Positions 1-9,883 of a DNA stretch of 64,000 nt are shown piece by piece (the stretch's first letter is position 1; every line of letters starts with the position of its first letter). A program made the translations under genes and the position numbers. Source of the DNA: Moritella sp. JT01. Its GTDB lineage: Bacteria > Pseudomonadota > Gammaproteobacteria > Enterobacterales > Moritellaceae. The stretch covers positions 200,774 to 264,773 of the forward strand of contig NZ_LOCN01000001.1 in NCBI RefSeq assembly GCF_001574435.1. Reading direction: 5' to 3'. The notes under the pieces were generated by a model that was given only the letters and a program-made list of their open reading frames with translations, was not told where the DNA came from and did no database searches.

Positions 1-848
1 ATTCAGAGTTAGGCTGTGACAGTGATAATTTAACGCAATTGGTCTTTGCTAATCCTACGGTGTCTAATTTAGCCTTATCTTATTTCACGCGAATGGGCTT
101 TAAAAACATTTATTTGTTTGGTATTGATCTTGGTTTTTCTGGTGATGCCCATCACAGTAAAAAAAGTATTTATTACCATGAATCTGGAGAAGATAAGTTA
201 TTATTTGATAAGAAAAAACTATCTGGTTTTGTCTCTCCTGGTAACCATGTTGAAGAAGTTGAAACGACAATGATTTTCCAAATGTCTGCGAAAGGCATGG
301 GCGAGTTATTAGATTTTTATCCGGATGTTAAATGCTACAATCTCGGCAATGGTATCAAGATTAAAAATGCCATACCAACGTATCAAGCCGATGTTGTATT
401 GACAGATGAAGTGTTTGATAAAACTGAATTTGTTGATCGTATGTTGGCACATTATTCTGCAGATACGACGGTGCTAGCGAAGCAGTACAGTGCGGTCTTA
501 GATCAAGATATATTTGTCCATTTTGTCGATGAAATGATTGCGATGGTTAAATCACCCGTTGCCAGCCGTTATGATGCATTAGAGCAACTACAACAACAAT
601 TTATGTTATTAAATAGCCAGCTTAAGACGAAGCATGCATTCTTAGTTGAGTTATTAAACGGTACGTTACAGCATTGTCATGCCGCACTCATTAAAATGTT
701 GTTGTTACCAGCGGCTGCTGAGCAAGGCCTTGTTTATTATCAACAGGGCATCGATATTTATATTAACTACCTTGAAGAAACGAAGGTGAAATATAAGCGA
801 GAACTGTTCGAAGTAGATCAAACGGATATTTCAGATATTTGGAAATAA
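1..848 (+). CDS. Maf-family (motility-associated) glycosyltransferase, C-terminal part, cut by window edge
   Basis: The reading frame is open from base 3 with no stop, so the gene begins before the window and only about 281 C-terminal residues are visible. The segment 'NPTVSNLALSYFTRMGF' followed by 'IYLFGIDLGF' is typical of the DUF115/Maf (6-hydroxymethylpterin pyrophosphokinase MptE-like) domain. In motility accessory factors this domain transfers nonulosonic acids such as pseudaminic or legionaminic acid onto flagellin in the cytoplasm. The remainder is helical without clear motifs, as in the C-terminal region of Maf proteins. A TTG at 39 could be mistaken for a start, but the Maf domain clearly continues upstream of it. 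The family call is fairly secure; the sugar and acceptor are inference. Confidence 0.75.
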   Translation, partial: SELGCDSDNLTQLVFANPTVSNLALSYFTRMGFKNIYLFGIDLGFSGDAHHSKKSIYYHESGEDKLLFDKKKLSGFVSPGNHVEEVETTMIFQMSAKGMGELLDFYPDVKCYNLGNGIKIKNAIPTYQADVVLTDEVFDKTEFVDRMLAHYSADTTVLAKQYSAVLDQDIFVHFVDEMIAMVKSPVASRYDALEQLQQQFMLLNSQLKTKHAFLVELLNGTLQHCHAALIKMLLLPAAAEQGLVYYQQGIDIYINYLEETKVKYKRELFEVDQTDISDIWK

Positions 849-931
849 CAGACGTTAGTTTACGCTGGGTTTATTTCGTTAAGTAAGGTGAAAGTCGCGG
901 GATAAGACTGCATCTTACTATTATTTAGGTA

Positions 932-968
932 TATAATCATAAGCCATTCAAACAGTTTGGCTTATGAT
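932..968 (+). promoter_or_regulatory. -10 like TATAAT and inverted repeat spanning the start codon of the downstream efflux gene
   Basis: A TATAAT at 932-937 is followed by a perfect 11-bp inverted repeat with arms 936-946 and 958-968 and an 11-nt loop. The right arm contains the ATG at 964. No good -35 and no Shine-Dalgarno is visible. The repeat could be a DNA operator over the transcription start, or an RNA hairpin masking the start codon. Confidence 0.45.
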
Positions 969-2151
969 GAAAACATATTTTTTAATCCCTTTCCTTGCAC
1001 TATTATCCGCATTAACGCCCCTTGCTGTTGATATGTACCTGCCCGCGATGCCAAGTATTGCGAGCGATTTTAATATCTCGATTGAAATAATTCAAACAAC
1101 GCTTAGTACCTATCTATTAGGTTTTGCAATTGGTCAGCTTTTTTATGGCCCTCTGGCAGACAGTTATGGCCGTAAACCTGTGCTTATCTGTGGATTAATC
1201 ACTTATTTAATTGCCAGCATTGGCATTGTTTACGGTGATACAATCGAACAATTTAAGTGGTTACGGTTATTGCAAGCGATAGGTGGCGGGGCTGCATCTG
1301 TGGTGGTTAGCTCACTGCTGCGTGATCTATTCTCTGGTTCACTGTTTTCTAAAATGATGTCTTATGTTGTATTATCAATGACATTAGCGCCGTTAGTTGC
1401 TCCGTTAATTGGTGCGCAGCTATTAGTGTGGTTTAGCTGGAACAGCATATTTGTGCTGCTCGCGATTATTACTGTGTTATGTATTGTGGTGAGTGCTATC
1501 GGCCTTAAAGAAACATTACCGAAAGAACGTCGGGTCGCGTTTAATTTACGGCAGGTATTTCGTAATTATTGGCTGATTTTACGTAACCGTAAAGTGCTTG
1601 GTTTAATGCTTTGTGGCGCGTTTAATGTGTCTGGTATGTTTGCCTTTTTAACTGCTTCACCATTTGTTTATATCGATTATTTTGGCATTGATGCACAAAA
1701 TTATGGTTACCTTTTTTCCTGTAATATTCTAGGCATGATGGTCGTGACATGGATGAATGCCAAGATTGTGATGCGTTATGGTTATCAACAAATATTACGC
1801 GCTGGTATTATTATTAGTGCGGTGATCTCGGTATTATTTTGGGTGATAAATGTAAACCTAACATTTGGCTTAGTTGGTCTGATAATTTCGACCGTTGCTT
1901 ATATATCATTGATTAGTTTAATCGGTTCGAATGTGATGACGGGAGTATTAGCCGAATTCCCTCATATATCGGGGACGGCTTCAGCGTTGTCTGCGACGAT
2001 CCGATTTGGGTTTGGTGCTATAGCAGGGTTAATTATCAGTATCTTACATGATGGAACACCATTGCCTATGATCATGGTGATTAGTGGTTGTGGTATATTA
2101 TCTTTCCTCAGTTATTTTATACTGACGGATAGAGCAAATAAGGACAGTTAA
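964..2151 (+). CDS. MFS drug efflux transporter, Bcr/CflA family
   Basis: This 395-residue inner-membrane protein has about 12 hydrophobic segments. The N-terminal 'PLAVDMYLPAMPSIA' and the loop 'GPLADSYGRKPVL' are hallmarks of the Bcr/CflA (DHA1) proton-driven antiporters that expel bicyclomycin, chloramphenicol and related compounds. Length is normal for the family. Two ATGs (964 and 967) are possible; neither has a clear ribosome-binding site, and both lie in the right arm of an inverted repeat. The stop overlaps the cinA start by one base (TAATG), so the two genes are probably cotranscribed and translationally coupled. Substrate cannot be read from sequence. A second, different Bcr/CflA gene lies at 48633. 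Confidence 0.88.
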   Translation: MMKTYFLIPFLALLSALTPLAVDMYLPAMPSIASDFNISIEIIQTTLSTYLLGFAIGQLFYGPLADSYGRKPVLICGLITYLIASIGIVYGDTIEQFKWLRLLQAIGGGAASVVVSSLLRDLFSGSLFSKMMSYVVLSMTLAPLVAPLIGAQLLVWFSWNSIFVLLAIITVLCIVVSAIGLKETLPKERRVAFNLRQVFRNYWLILRNRKVLGLMLCGAFNVSGMFAFLTASPFVYIDYFGIDAQNYGYLFSCNILGMMVVTWMNAKIVMRYGYQQILRAGIIISAVISVLFWVINVNLTFGLVGLIISTVAYISLISLIGSNVMTGVLAEFPHISGTASALSATIRFGFGAIAGLIISILHDGTPLPMIMVISGCGILSFLSYFILTDRANKDS

Positions 2152-3434
2152 TGCGAATTGAATTTATTAGTACTGGCGACGAAGTATTATCAGGTCAAAT
2201 TGTCGATACCAATGCGGCATGGATATCACAATATTTTTTTCATCAAGGTCGAGAGTTTACCCGTCGTCATACCGTCGCGGATGATCTCGAATCGCTCATT
2301 GATATCATTACGGAAACAAGCCTTCGTGCTGATGTGGTGATCATGAATGGTGGTTTAGGTCCAACGTCAGATGATTTAAGTGCTGAAGCAGCGGCGAAAG
2401 CGATGGGCGTACCATTAACATTATCGCAAGAGTGGTTCGATCATTTAGTGGCTAAATATGCCAAATCTAATCGTACTTTGTCTGTGAGTGACGAAAAACA
2501 AGCTTGGTTACCACAGCGTAGCGAAGTGGTTGATAATCCAGTTGGCACTGCATGTGGTTTTAGTTTTCAATTTAATCGTGCTCGTTTTTACTTTACCCCT
2601 GGGGTACCAAGTGAATTTAAACATATGGTTACCGAGCAAATACTACCGGATATTCAACAACGTTTTACGCCAGTAACAATACCTACTTTAATCAAGATTA
2701 AAACATTTGGTATTTCGGAATCTGTGTTGAATGAACGCTTAGCCGCATTGTCACTTCCGCAGTCAATTACGTTGGGATTTCGTGTTGATTTTCCGACTGT
2801 TGAAGTGAAATTATTATCGATAGTTCAAGCTGATTTAGCGAAGGCCAGAGAGCGAGTACTTGCAGAGCTTGGTGAGTTTGTGCTGTTCGAAGGGGATTAT
2901 TCGTTTGCACAATACTTGCAAAATATAATACTCGAAAAAGGGCAAACATTATCGCTTGCGGAGTCTTGTACTGGTGGACTTATCGCGAGTGAATTAATTG
3001 CTGTCGCGGGTAGCTCTGGTTACCTCGATTCGAGTCATGTGACTTATAGTAACGAATCTAAGAGTCGTTTAGTCAATGTTGATAAAACGACGATAGCTAA
3101 CCACGGGGCTGTTTCAATAGAGGTCGTTGCCGAGATGGCTGAAGGCGCGATGCTGAATGCGGGGGTTGACTTTGGTATTGCGGTGTCCGGTATTGCTGGT
3201 CCTGGTGGCGGTAGCGAAGCAAAGCCAGTTGGCACGGTTGCGTTTGCTCTGGCTAGCAAGACACATACTTACAGTCAGTTGCTATTTATCCCTCGATGGA
3301 GTCGTCAAGGGATTAGAAAGGTGGCGTTATACGTAGCTTTAGATATGTTGAGAAGAGAGTTGTTGGGATTAGGTTTAGCGGCAGAATTTGGTTCGATAGA
3401 GCGTCGAGCTGAACAGGATAAGGTGAAGGACTAG
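2151..3434 (+). CDS. cinA: CinA: competence/damage-inducible protein with PncC nicotinamide-nucleotide amidase domain
   Basis: The protein of 427 residues has the two-domain CinA architecture. An N-terminal molybdopterin-binding-like (MoCF) domain begins with 'STGDEVLSGQIVDTNAAWIS' and has 'NGGLGPTSDD' near residue 67. A C-terminal PncC domain has 'LAESCTGGLIASEL' and 'GIAGPGGGSEAKPVGTVAFA'. In the family the C-terminal domain deamidates nicotinamide mononucleotide to nicotinate mononucleotide for NAD recycling, and the N-terminal domain can act on ADP-ribose. The start codon overlaps the stop of the upstream efflux gene in a TAATG, an unusual partner for cinA. A hairpin at 3453-3479 closes the unit. 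Confidence 0.93.
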   Translation: MRIEFISTGDEVLSGQIVDTNAAWISQYFFHQGREFTRRHTVADDLESLIDIITETSLRADVVIMNGGLGPTSDDLSAEAAAKAMGVPLTLSQEWFDHLVAKYAKSNRTLSVSDEKQAWLPQRSEVVDNPVGTACGFSFQFNRARFYFTPGVPSEFKHMVTEQILPDIQQRFTPVTIPTLIKIKTFGISESVLNERLAALSLPQSITLGFRVDFPTVEVKLLSIVQADLAKARERVLAELGEFVLFEGDYSFAQYLQNIILEKGQTLSLAESCTGGLIASELIAVAGSSGYLDSSHVTYSNESKSRLVNVDKTTIANHGAVSIEVVAEMAEGAMLNAGVDFGIAVSGIAGPGGGSEAKPVGTVAFALASKTHTYSQLLFIPRWSRQGIRKVALYVALDMLRRELLGLGLAAEFGSIERRAEQDKVKD

Positions 3435-3452
3435 TCTTTTCGTACTGTAATA

Positions 3453-3491
3453 GCGTTGTGATAGCAGCAATCACAACGCGTTCTTTATTTT
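3453..3491 (+). terminator. Hairpin terminator after cinA
   Basis: A 10-bp perfect stem (3453-3462 with 3470-3479) and a 7-nt loop are followed by a T-rich stretch. The site lies between the convergent cinA and 3499-4272 genes, so it may act in both directions. Confidence 0.65.
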
Positions 3492-3498
3492 GTCCTTG

Positions 3499-4272
3499 TT
3501 ACCATTTCTGTTTTGGTTGAAACAGTAGGTCTAATTCATTTTTTTCGTTTTCTTTTTCTTGGCGATCTTTTAAATCATCTGATGAAGCTTGAGTGAGTTG
3601 TTCGTTCACATCATTAAGTAAAGAGGTGAGTGTTTGGTGTTTATTGACAAGGGATTCATTTTTATCATTAATATTATTTAAGGTATCTATACCCTTACGG
3701 AGTAATTGCTTACAAGAACCAAATTGACTTGTTGCCCGCGCTTCATAAGCACGCTTCAATAAATTATCAATGTTGACGTTCAGTTGCATCAGCTCAAGTT
3801 TACGATCTTCAATCACAAATGTTTGGGTATTTAGTTTGCTTTTTGCATGTTCGACACGTAGTACAGCGCGAATTTTTTTAATTTGTTGTAATAATATAAT
3901 GGCTTCACGATCGGAGTTCGGAGAGCGAAACATTTTGTTTTCAGTCTGAGCGGGTGCATCTTTTAATTGGGCCATTTGCGCTTTAACATTCACTAAGCGT
4001 TGACGGACTTGCGGCAGGGAAGGGTCCATTTGTAATGTCGCTGTAAGTGAATCATGCATACGGCTATGTAGCACTAACATAAGAACTTTACTGTAAGGTA
4101 GTGATGTTGAATTTAGCAGTAGTTCTTCAGCTTCTTCAATTACTTGTCTGTGTTTTATGATTATCTGGCGTTTTTCGGTTTCAGCTTTACGCTTGTACTG
4201 TAAGATGATGTTATAACCGATCACCAAAAATAGTAGAACAGCAATCGCGATAATCATAAGAGTGAACTTCAT
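3499..4272 (-). CDS. Membrane-anchored coiled-coil protein of unknown function
   Basis: I do not recognise this 257-residue protein. Residues about 4-22 form one hydrophobic N-terminal segment followed by a positive cluster (YKRKAETEKR), consistent with an anchor and a cytoplasmic body. The rest is charged, helical and likely coiled coil, with a long Glu/Lys/Gln-rich region ending in 'LLFQPKQKW'. There is no catalytic motif. It lies 56 bases downstream of a histidine kinase on the same strand, so it may be cotranscribed with it and serve as a scaffold or structural partner; that is inference. The ATG start at 4272 has an AGG-containing leader. Confidence 0.7.
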   Translation of the reverse strand: MKFTLMIIAIAVLLFLVIGYNIILQYKRKAETEKRQIIIKHRQVIEEAEELLLNSTSLPYSKVLMLVLHSRMHDSLTATLQMDPSLPQVRQRLVNVKAQMAQLKDAPAQTENKMFRSPNSDREAIILLQQIKKIRAVLRVEHAKSKLNTQTFVIEDRKLELMQLNVNIDNLLKRAYEARATSQFGSCKQLLRKGIDTLNNINDKNESLVNKHQTLTSLLNDVNEQLTQASSDDLKDRQEKENEKNELDLLFQPKQKW

Positions 4273-4328
4273 TGTATAATAGACCTAATTTTGCTGCGGT
4301 ATATAAGATATTACTATAAATACTTTAG

Positions 4329-5066
4329 TTAAGGTAGTGTTAACGTGAAGATACCCCCACCAAGACTTCCACCATTTTTTAGCGCGATATGTCCTATTTT
4401 CCCTTTAATTATATGCGCGTTAGCAATTAATCGAGCAAAATATAAGCCTAACCCAGTGCGCCCTTGCTTACAACTTAACTCGCCCATTGCACTGTGCTGT
4501 GCTTGTAACATGCTGTCAGGGTAGCCATCGCCGTTATCGGCAATTTCGATCACAAGCTGTTTATTGACGATATTCGCCGTTACGAGGATTTGTCCTTTGC
4601 TGTAGCGTAATGCATTGATGAATACATCGGATAATAAGTAACTAATTAAATTGTGATCACAATACCAAGCGAGATCGATATCGATGTTAATATTAATTTC
4701 AATGTTATGACTGTCACTATACATCTGATTTTTAATGCGAAACTCATTGAAATAATCTGAAATAAAGCATTCGGCAATGTTTAATGGTAGCTGATCATGT
4801 TCATCACGGTACAAAGAAAGTACTTGGATTAAGCCGCTATTAAGACGTAATACTTCATAGTGTAAATCAGCGAGTTTAGCGCCGTGTTTACGGTCATCTT
4901 GCGAGGGGTTGATATCTGCAGACATCGATTCAATTGATTGTAATAAGAGGCACAAGGAATTTTTCATATCATGTACCGCAGATGTTAGGATCAACGCATA
5001 ATCAACTGTGTCTTTGCTTGGTTTAATGTTATCGTCTAAAGGTGTCATGATATTTTTGTTCGGCAT
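4329..5066 (-). CDS. Cytosolic sensor histidine kinase without sensor domain
   Basis: The 245-residue protein has a phosphoacceptor-like helix with 'HDMKNSL' (His about residue 32). A GHKL ATPase domain follows, with the N-box in 'FINALRYSKGQ', the G1 box in 'EIADNGDGYPD' and the G2 box in 'GRTGLGLYFARLIA'. There is no transmembrane segment and no recognisable sensory domain, so input probably comes from a partner protein. No response regulator gene lies nearby, making it an orphan kinase. It is divergent from cysB (105-base gap) and lies upstream of the membrane coiled-coil gene. An internal ATG at 5048 would remove six residues. Confidence 0.85.
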   Translation of the reverse strand: MPNKNIMTPLDDNIKPSKDTVDYALILTSAVHDMKNSLCLLLQSIESMSADINPSQDDRKHGAKLADLHYEVLRLNSGLIQVLSLYRDEHDQLPLNIAECFISDYFNEFRIKNQMYSDSHNIEININIDIDLAWYCDHNLISYLLSDVFINALRYSKGQILVTANIVNKQLVIEIADNGDGYPDSMLQAQHSAMGELSCKQGRTGLGLYFARLIANAHIIKGKIGHIALKNGGSLGGGIFTLTLP

Positions 5067-5158
5067 AAAAGTAATGACCCCTAGGATATATTATTAAGAA
5101 GAAATAACAGTATTCTGCTATTGTTTTGTTAGAATACAATTAATTATTTGGTATATAG

Positions 5159-6142
<984 letters not shown>

Positions 6143-6145
<3 letters not shown>

Positions 6146-6166
6146 CGAGATAACGAGATAACGAAA
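6143..6166. repeat. Short tandem 8-bp repeat at the cysB stop codon
   Basis: Three near-identical units (TAACGAGA, TAACGAGA, TAACGAAA) begin with the cysB stop, and a degenerate fourth unit lies just upstream. This is probably replication slippage without function. Confidence 0.5.
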
Positions 6167-6194
6167 TAGTATTCACTCGGCTAACACAGTGTAC

Positions 6195-7799
6195 TTAGTC
6201 GAGGGTGTTTTCAGTCTGTTTAGTTACTTTTTTTGATTTCTTTTTGACTGTCTTTTTATGATTACTTTTTATTTTTCCCACTTCTTTCTTCGCAGACCCC
6301 TGCACGACGGTAGAACAAGCATTATCGTTAATAACACTAATTAACGCATGCATACTTTGTGACAGACTATCATCATGGGTAAGCCGTGTTATTTGTTCGC
6401 TGACAATATCGATAGCACTACTCATCACGACTTGTTCTAACTCTGTAAAGGCATCTTCGATGTAACCGGATAATTTCGTCAGGTCAGGTAGATTTGTTCG
6501 ACATGCGATTAAACCAACATTGAGATTATTCATGTAACTGTACAGTGTTATATTCAGTGACATGCCAGGTGGTAATGCTGATAACGGGAAGCATTCTTGC
6601 ATTTCTGCGCCCATCATATACATGGGCTTGCGCGGTCCCGGCACATTTGAGATCAGCACATTACCGACTGGTGGTAATACATTATCGAGTTTCAACAACT
6701 CACTGATTACTGCTAACCCCTGACTTGCTAGTGTGTAACTCGTTAGCGCTTCATCTGATAATGATCTTGCTTCTTTCTTTAATTTATCACAAGACTCTTT
6801 AATGGCCATCAATCGAGCGAGTGGAACTGTATTGCTGTGACCTAATTCCACCATAGTAATTGCAATGCGGTTATTTGATGTGGTGTCGTTTGATGCTCTA
6901 AGATTCATCGGGATTTGTGCTGTAAGCGGCTGCTTAAGTTTATAATTAAGGTCGGATAAATAACGATGTAATGCGATATCACAAATACATACCACGACAT
7001 CGTTGATCGTCGTTCCCGCTATTTTGCCTATGTTCTTTACACGCGAAAGTGGCAGTACGCTTGTTGCGGCTCGACGTGCACGTTTAGGACTCACTGAAAA
7101 AGGGGTTTTGGGTGCTGTAAATGGCGTTGGTATACTGGTTTTATAAACGTTAGCAGCTTGTAATAACAGCCGAGAACCAAGTCCAATAATCGAGGGTATA
7201 GCACGCACTTGTTTTGTTAATAAAGCACTGTTTTGTTTTAATTTATGTACCAAACTCGCTTTAATTTCAGGGTTAGGTTGCTTACCTTCAAAGCCTTTTA
7301 GGCTCCAAAATGCTTGTAATGGACCTTCGGCTTGCTGTGATAAATAGCTAAGCATGATTTGGTTACCTTTAGCACCGTCAGTGAAAGCGTGATGCATTTT
7401 TAGATAAACCGCAAATTGATTGTTAGCGAGACCTGAAATTAAATGTATTTCCCATAATGGACGGTTACGATCGAGCAGATTTGAGTGGGCGTGTTCTATG
7501 TATTCAATGAGTTGCTCTCGTGTTCCCGGTTGAGGTAAGCGAACGCGGCGAACGTGATAATCTAGGTCTATATTATCATCTTCTTGCCAGTACATCATGC
7601 CCGAGTAAGCAGTATATAGTTTGTAATTAAAAGGCTTTTCTATTTGCGTGAATTGCATCAGTTGTTGATATAGGTCTGTACCGTAATCGCCTTGATAGTC
7701 ATTCGGAATATCAAAAATTTGCATTGCAGCTACATGGTTTGGCCGCGATACCGTTTCGCAATATAGGAAACCCATATCGGGTAGAGTGAGCGCTTTCAT
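6195..7799 (-). CDS. Wax ester synthase / diacylglycerol O-acyltransferase (WS/DGAT)
   Basis: The 534-residue protein belongs to the bacterial WS/DGAT family, which condenses acyl-CoA with fatty alcohols or diacylglycerol to form storage wax esters or triacylglycerol. The catalytic HHxxxDG motif is intact as HHAFTDG (His136, His137, Asp141). 'RPLWEIHLI' gives the PLW motif, and 'TINDVVVCICDIAL' is the conserved ND block. The C-terminal 30 residues form an unusual Lys-rich tail. The enzyme acts at the cytoplasmic membrane face and lipid droplet surface. The gene is monocistronic between convergent cysB and codirectional sdaA. Substrate preference cannot be told from sequence. Confidence 0.9.
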   Translation of the reverse strand: MKALTLPDMGFLYCETVSRPNHVAAMQIFDIPNDYQGDYGTDLYQQLMQFTQIEKPFNYKLYTAYSGMMYWQEDDNIDLDYHVRRVRLPQPGTREQLIEYIEHAHSNLLDRNRPLWEIHLISGLANNQFAVYLKMHHAFTDGAKGNQIMLSYLSQQAEGPLQAFWSLKGFEGKQPNPEIKASLVHKLKQNSALLTKQVRAIPSIIGLGSRLLLQAANVYKTSIPTPFTAPKTPFSVSPKRARRAATSVLPLSRVKNIGKIAGTTINDVVVCICDIALHRYLSDLNYKLKQPLTAQIPMNLRASNDTTSNNRIAITMVELGHSNTVPLARLMAIKESCDKLKKEARSLSDEALTSYTLASQGLAVISELLKLDNVLPPVGNVLISNVPGPRKPMYMMGAEMQECFPLSALPPGMSLNITLYSYMNNLNVGLIACRTNLPDLTKLSGYIEDAFTELEQVVMSSAIDIVSEQITRLTHDDSLSQSMHALISVINDNACSTVVQGSAKKEVGKIKSNHKKTVKKKSKKVTKQTENTLD

Positions 7800-8138
7800 T
7801 ATATTTCCCTAATTTTTGCAGAGCGGACAGCTAGCTACGTCGTGCGATTTGAATAGAATAAGTGACCTAATGAGTAGAGAATAATTAAACAGTAAAGTCA
7901 TTAGTCTCGATGCTAATCACTGCTATTTACACCTAAAAGTATGAGTGTTTATCTCATAGGCTGCTGAGTATTAAAATAAATGCGTAATCAAAGGGGTGAG
8001 GGAAGCGTAATACCTGTTATAAGGTAGTCTGTGGTTACTTTCTTTGTGGTATAAAAAAGCCAGAATAGTGACGAGCACATTCTGGCTTTTATTTTATCTA
8101 CATCTAAATAATTTATGCTTATTTAGGTTAGTGTCAGA
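7800..8138. other. Intergenic region between sdaA end and WS/DGAT start
   Basis: These 339 bases hold the upstream region of the WS/DGAT gene and the terminator hairpin of sdaA near 8056-8098. I see no gene, RNA or clear promoter hexamers here. Confidence 0.5.
8056..8098 (-). terminator. Rho-independent terminator after sdaA
   Basis: AAAAAGCCAGAAT and ATTCTGGCTTTT form a long stem with about 13 bases of loop. The A and T tracts on both sides make it effective in either direction. It lies just downstream of sdaA on the minus strand. Confidence 0.8.
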
Positions 8139-9530
8139 CTAAGTACAAGTGTGCGCTTTTTTGATGTCGCCTACATTTAATACTTTAATTGCTAAACCAC
8201 CTTGTGAAGTTTCACGGTATTTAGCATTCATGTCTTTGCCTGTTTCGTACATAGTTTCGATAACTTGGTCTAACGATATACAAGGCTCACTGGTACGACG
8301 CATCGCCATACGTGAAGCGTTAATTGCTTTTACAGCTGCAATCGCGTTTCGTTCGATACAAGGTACTTGTACTTGGCCACCAACAGGATCACAAGTTAGA
8401 CCTAAGTTATGCTCCATGCCGATTTCCGCCGCTTGGCAGACTTGTGAAGGACTCGCCCCCATTAATTCCGCAAGACCAGCGGCCGCCATTGAGCACGATA
8501 CGCCTACTTCACCTTGGCAGCCTACTTCTGCTCCAGAGATTGATGCATTCGTTTTGTATAGGATACCAATAGCACCTGAAGCAAGGTAAAATTTAGTCTG
8601 TTCTTCACGCGTCAGCGGACGAATAAACTTATTGTAATAAGCTAATACTGCCGGAATGATACCCGCAGCGCCATTGGTTGGTGCTGTCACTACTCGGCCA
8701 CCGGCTGCATTCTCTTCACTAACAGCAAGTGCGAACATGTTAACCCAATCAATAATAGTCATTGGATCAGTGTTAAAACCATCACTGGCTTCTAGTTGGC
8801 GTTTAAGCGCGGGAGCACGACGCGGTACACGTAATGGACCAGCAAGTAAACCTTCTGTTTTACAACCGCGTTCGATAGATTCAGACATTGCAGTCCAAAT
8901 GTTAGAAAACGATTGATATGTTTCATTTTCACTGCGGAAAGAACGCTCATTTTCTAACATTAATGCACTGATAGATAATGCATTTTCGTTACAGTGCTTG
9001 ACTAATTGAGCCGCGTTGGTAAATGGGTATTTAACGTTTGCCGTTTCACCTTGTGTTAAACCGAAGTTTTCTTCGTCAACGATGAAACCACCACCGGTAG
9101 AGTAGTACGTTTTTGTAAACGCAACTTCACCATCGATGTAAGCATGAATTTTCAAACCGTTTTCATGTAGTGCAAGCGGTTCATCAATAAAGTTCATAGC
9201 TGAAGCGGGAAAATCAACAGTATGACAGTGTAGACCGATCGTTAAACGACGTGTTTGTTCAACACGGAGGATAAATTCTGGGATTGAGTCAATATCAACA
9301 GTTTCAGGTAAATTACCTGCTAAACCCATGATGATAGCAATATCAGTGTGGTGACCTTTACCAGTCAACGATAATGAACCATGCACATCCACTGTGATTT
9401 GAGTGACTTCGCGGATCTTCCCTGTCGCTCGTAGGTCGTCGATAAATTGTTTGGCAGCTTTCATTGGACCAACAGTATGAGAACTAGATGGACCAATACC
9501 AATTTTGTAGATATCGAATACACTGATCAT
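8139..9530 (-). CDS. sdaA: L-serine ammonia-lyase (iron-sulfur type)
   Basis: The single-chain enzyme of 463 residues deaminates L-serine to pyruvate and ammonia with a [4Fe-4S] cluster. The N-terminal beta domain starts '[21 protein letters not shown]'. The alpha domain contains '[14 protein letters not shown]' and the cluster cysteines in '[13 protein letters not shown]', '[10 protein letters not shown]' and 'VPCIERN'. Length and motifs match SdaA/SdaB of enterics, and I cannot separate the two paralogues by sequence alone. GAGGA precedes the ATG at 9530. It is flanked by a 353-base upstream gap and a strong terminator, so it is monocistronic. Confidence 0.94.
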   Translation of the reverse strand: MISVFDIYKIGIGPSSSHTVGPMKAAKQFIDDLRATGKIREVTQITVDVHGSLSLTGKGHHTDIAIIMGLAGNLPETVDIDSIPEFILRVEQTRRLTIGLHCHTVDFPASAMNFIDEPLALHENGLKIHAYIDGEVAFTKTYYSTGGGFIVDEENFGLTQGETANVKYPFTNAAQLVKHCNENALSISALMLENERSFRSENETYQSFSNIWTAMSESIERGCKTEGLLAGPLRVPRRAPALKRQLEASDGFNTDPMTIIDWVNMFALAVSEENAAGGRVVTAPTNGAAGIIPAVLAYYNKFIRPLTREEQTKFYLASGAIGILYKTNASISGAEVGCQGEVGVSCSMAAAGLAELMGASPSQVCQAAEIGMEHNLGLTCDPVGGQVQVPCIERNAIAAVKAINASRMAMRRTSEPCISLDQVIETMYETGKDMNAKYRETSQGGLAIKVLNVGDIKKAHTCT

Positions 9531-9883
9531 AGTAATTCCTCAGCAGATGCTTAAGTTATATAAGCTTAAATAAATAAATAGCGCGCTAACAGACTTTTGC
9601 TAGGCAGAATAATAGAGACTAAACTTTTTTTTAATCTCTCAAATTTTTAGGTCGTTATCATAGCGCTTTAATTGGAAAACACAACTGCCAATATAGCAGT
9701 CTGCACTGTTATTTAGAGGTTGATCCCATATAACAATTCATTATGTTTCATAATTGCAGTGTAAAGCTTTGCTGTATTTATTTAGTGAAGATAATTAGAG
9801 TGCGAAGGTAATAATGACGTTTATTTAGAATGTCATCATTACCTTTAATAATGAATGGCTTAGCGTGTTTGTAATGTTTACTG
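9531..9883. other. Intergenic region between ctaB end and sdaA start
   Basis: This 353-base gap carries the sdaA leader and promoter region on the minus strand and a long hairpin at 9805-9845 behind the heme synthesis genes. An A8/T8 tract lies near 9620. I could not identify a riboswitch or a coding sequence. Confidence 0.45.
9805..9845 (-). terminator. Long hairpin downstream of ctaB
   Basis: Two 14-base arms (9805-9818 and 9832-9845) are complementary except for one position, with a 13-nt AT-rich loop. The hairpin sits 39 bases beyond the ctaB stop. The T tract is poor, so it is a probable 3'-end structure rather than a certain intrinsic terminator. Confidence 0.45.

Noticed and set aside
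8149-8589. 146-codon open frame antisense to sdaA
   Set aside because: It is a mirror of the conserved sdaA sequence with no start signal.
9531-9883. Possible glycine or other riboswitch upstream of sdaA
   Set aside because: I could not build a conserved aptamer core; only an imperfect AT-rich hairpin is visible.
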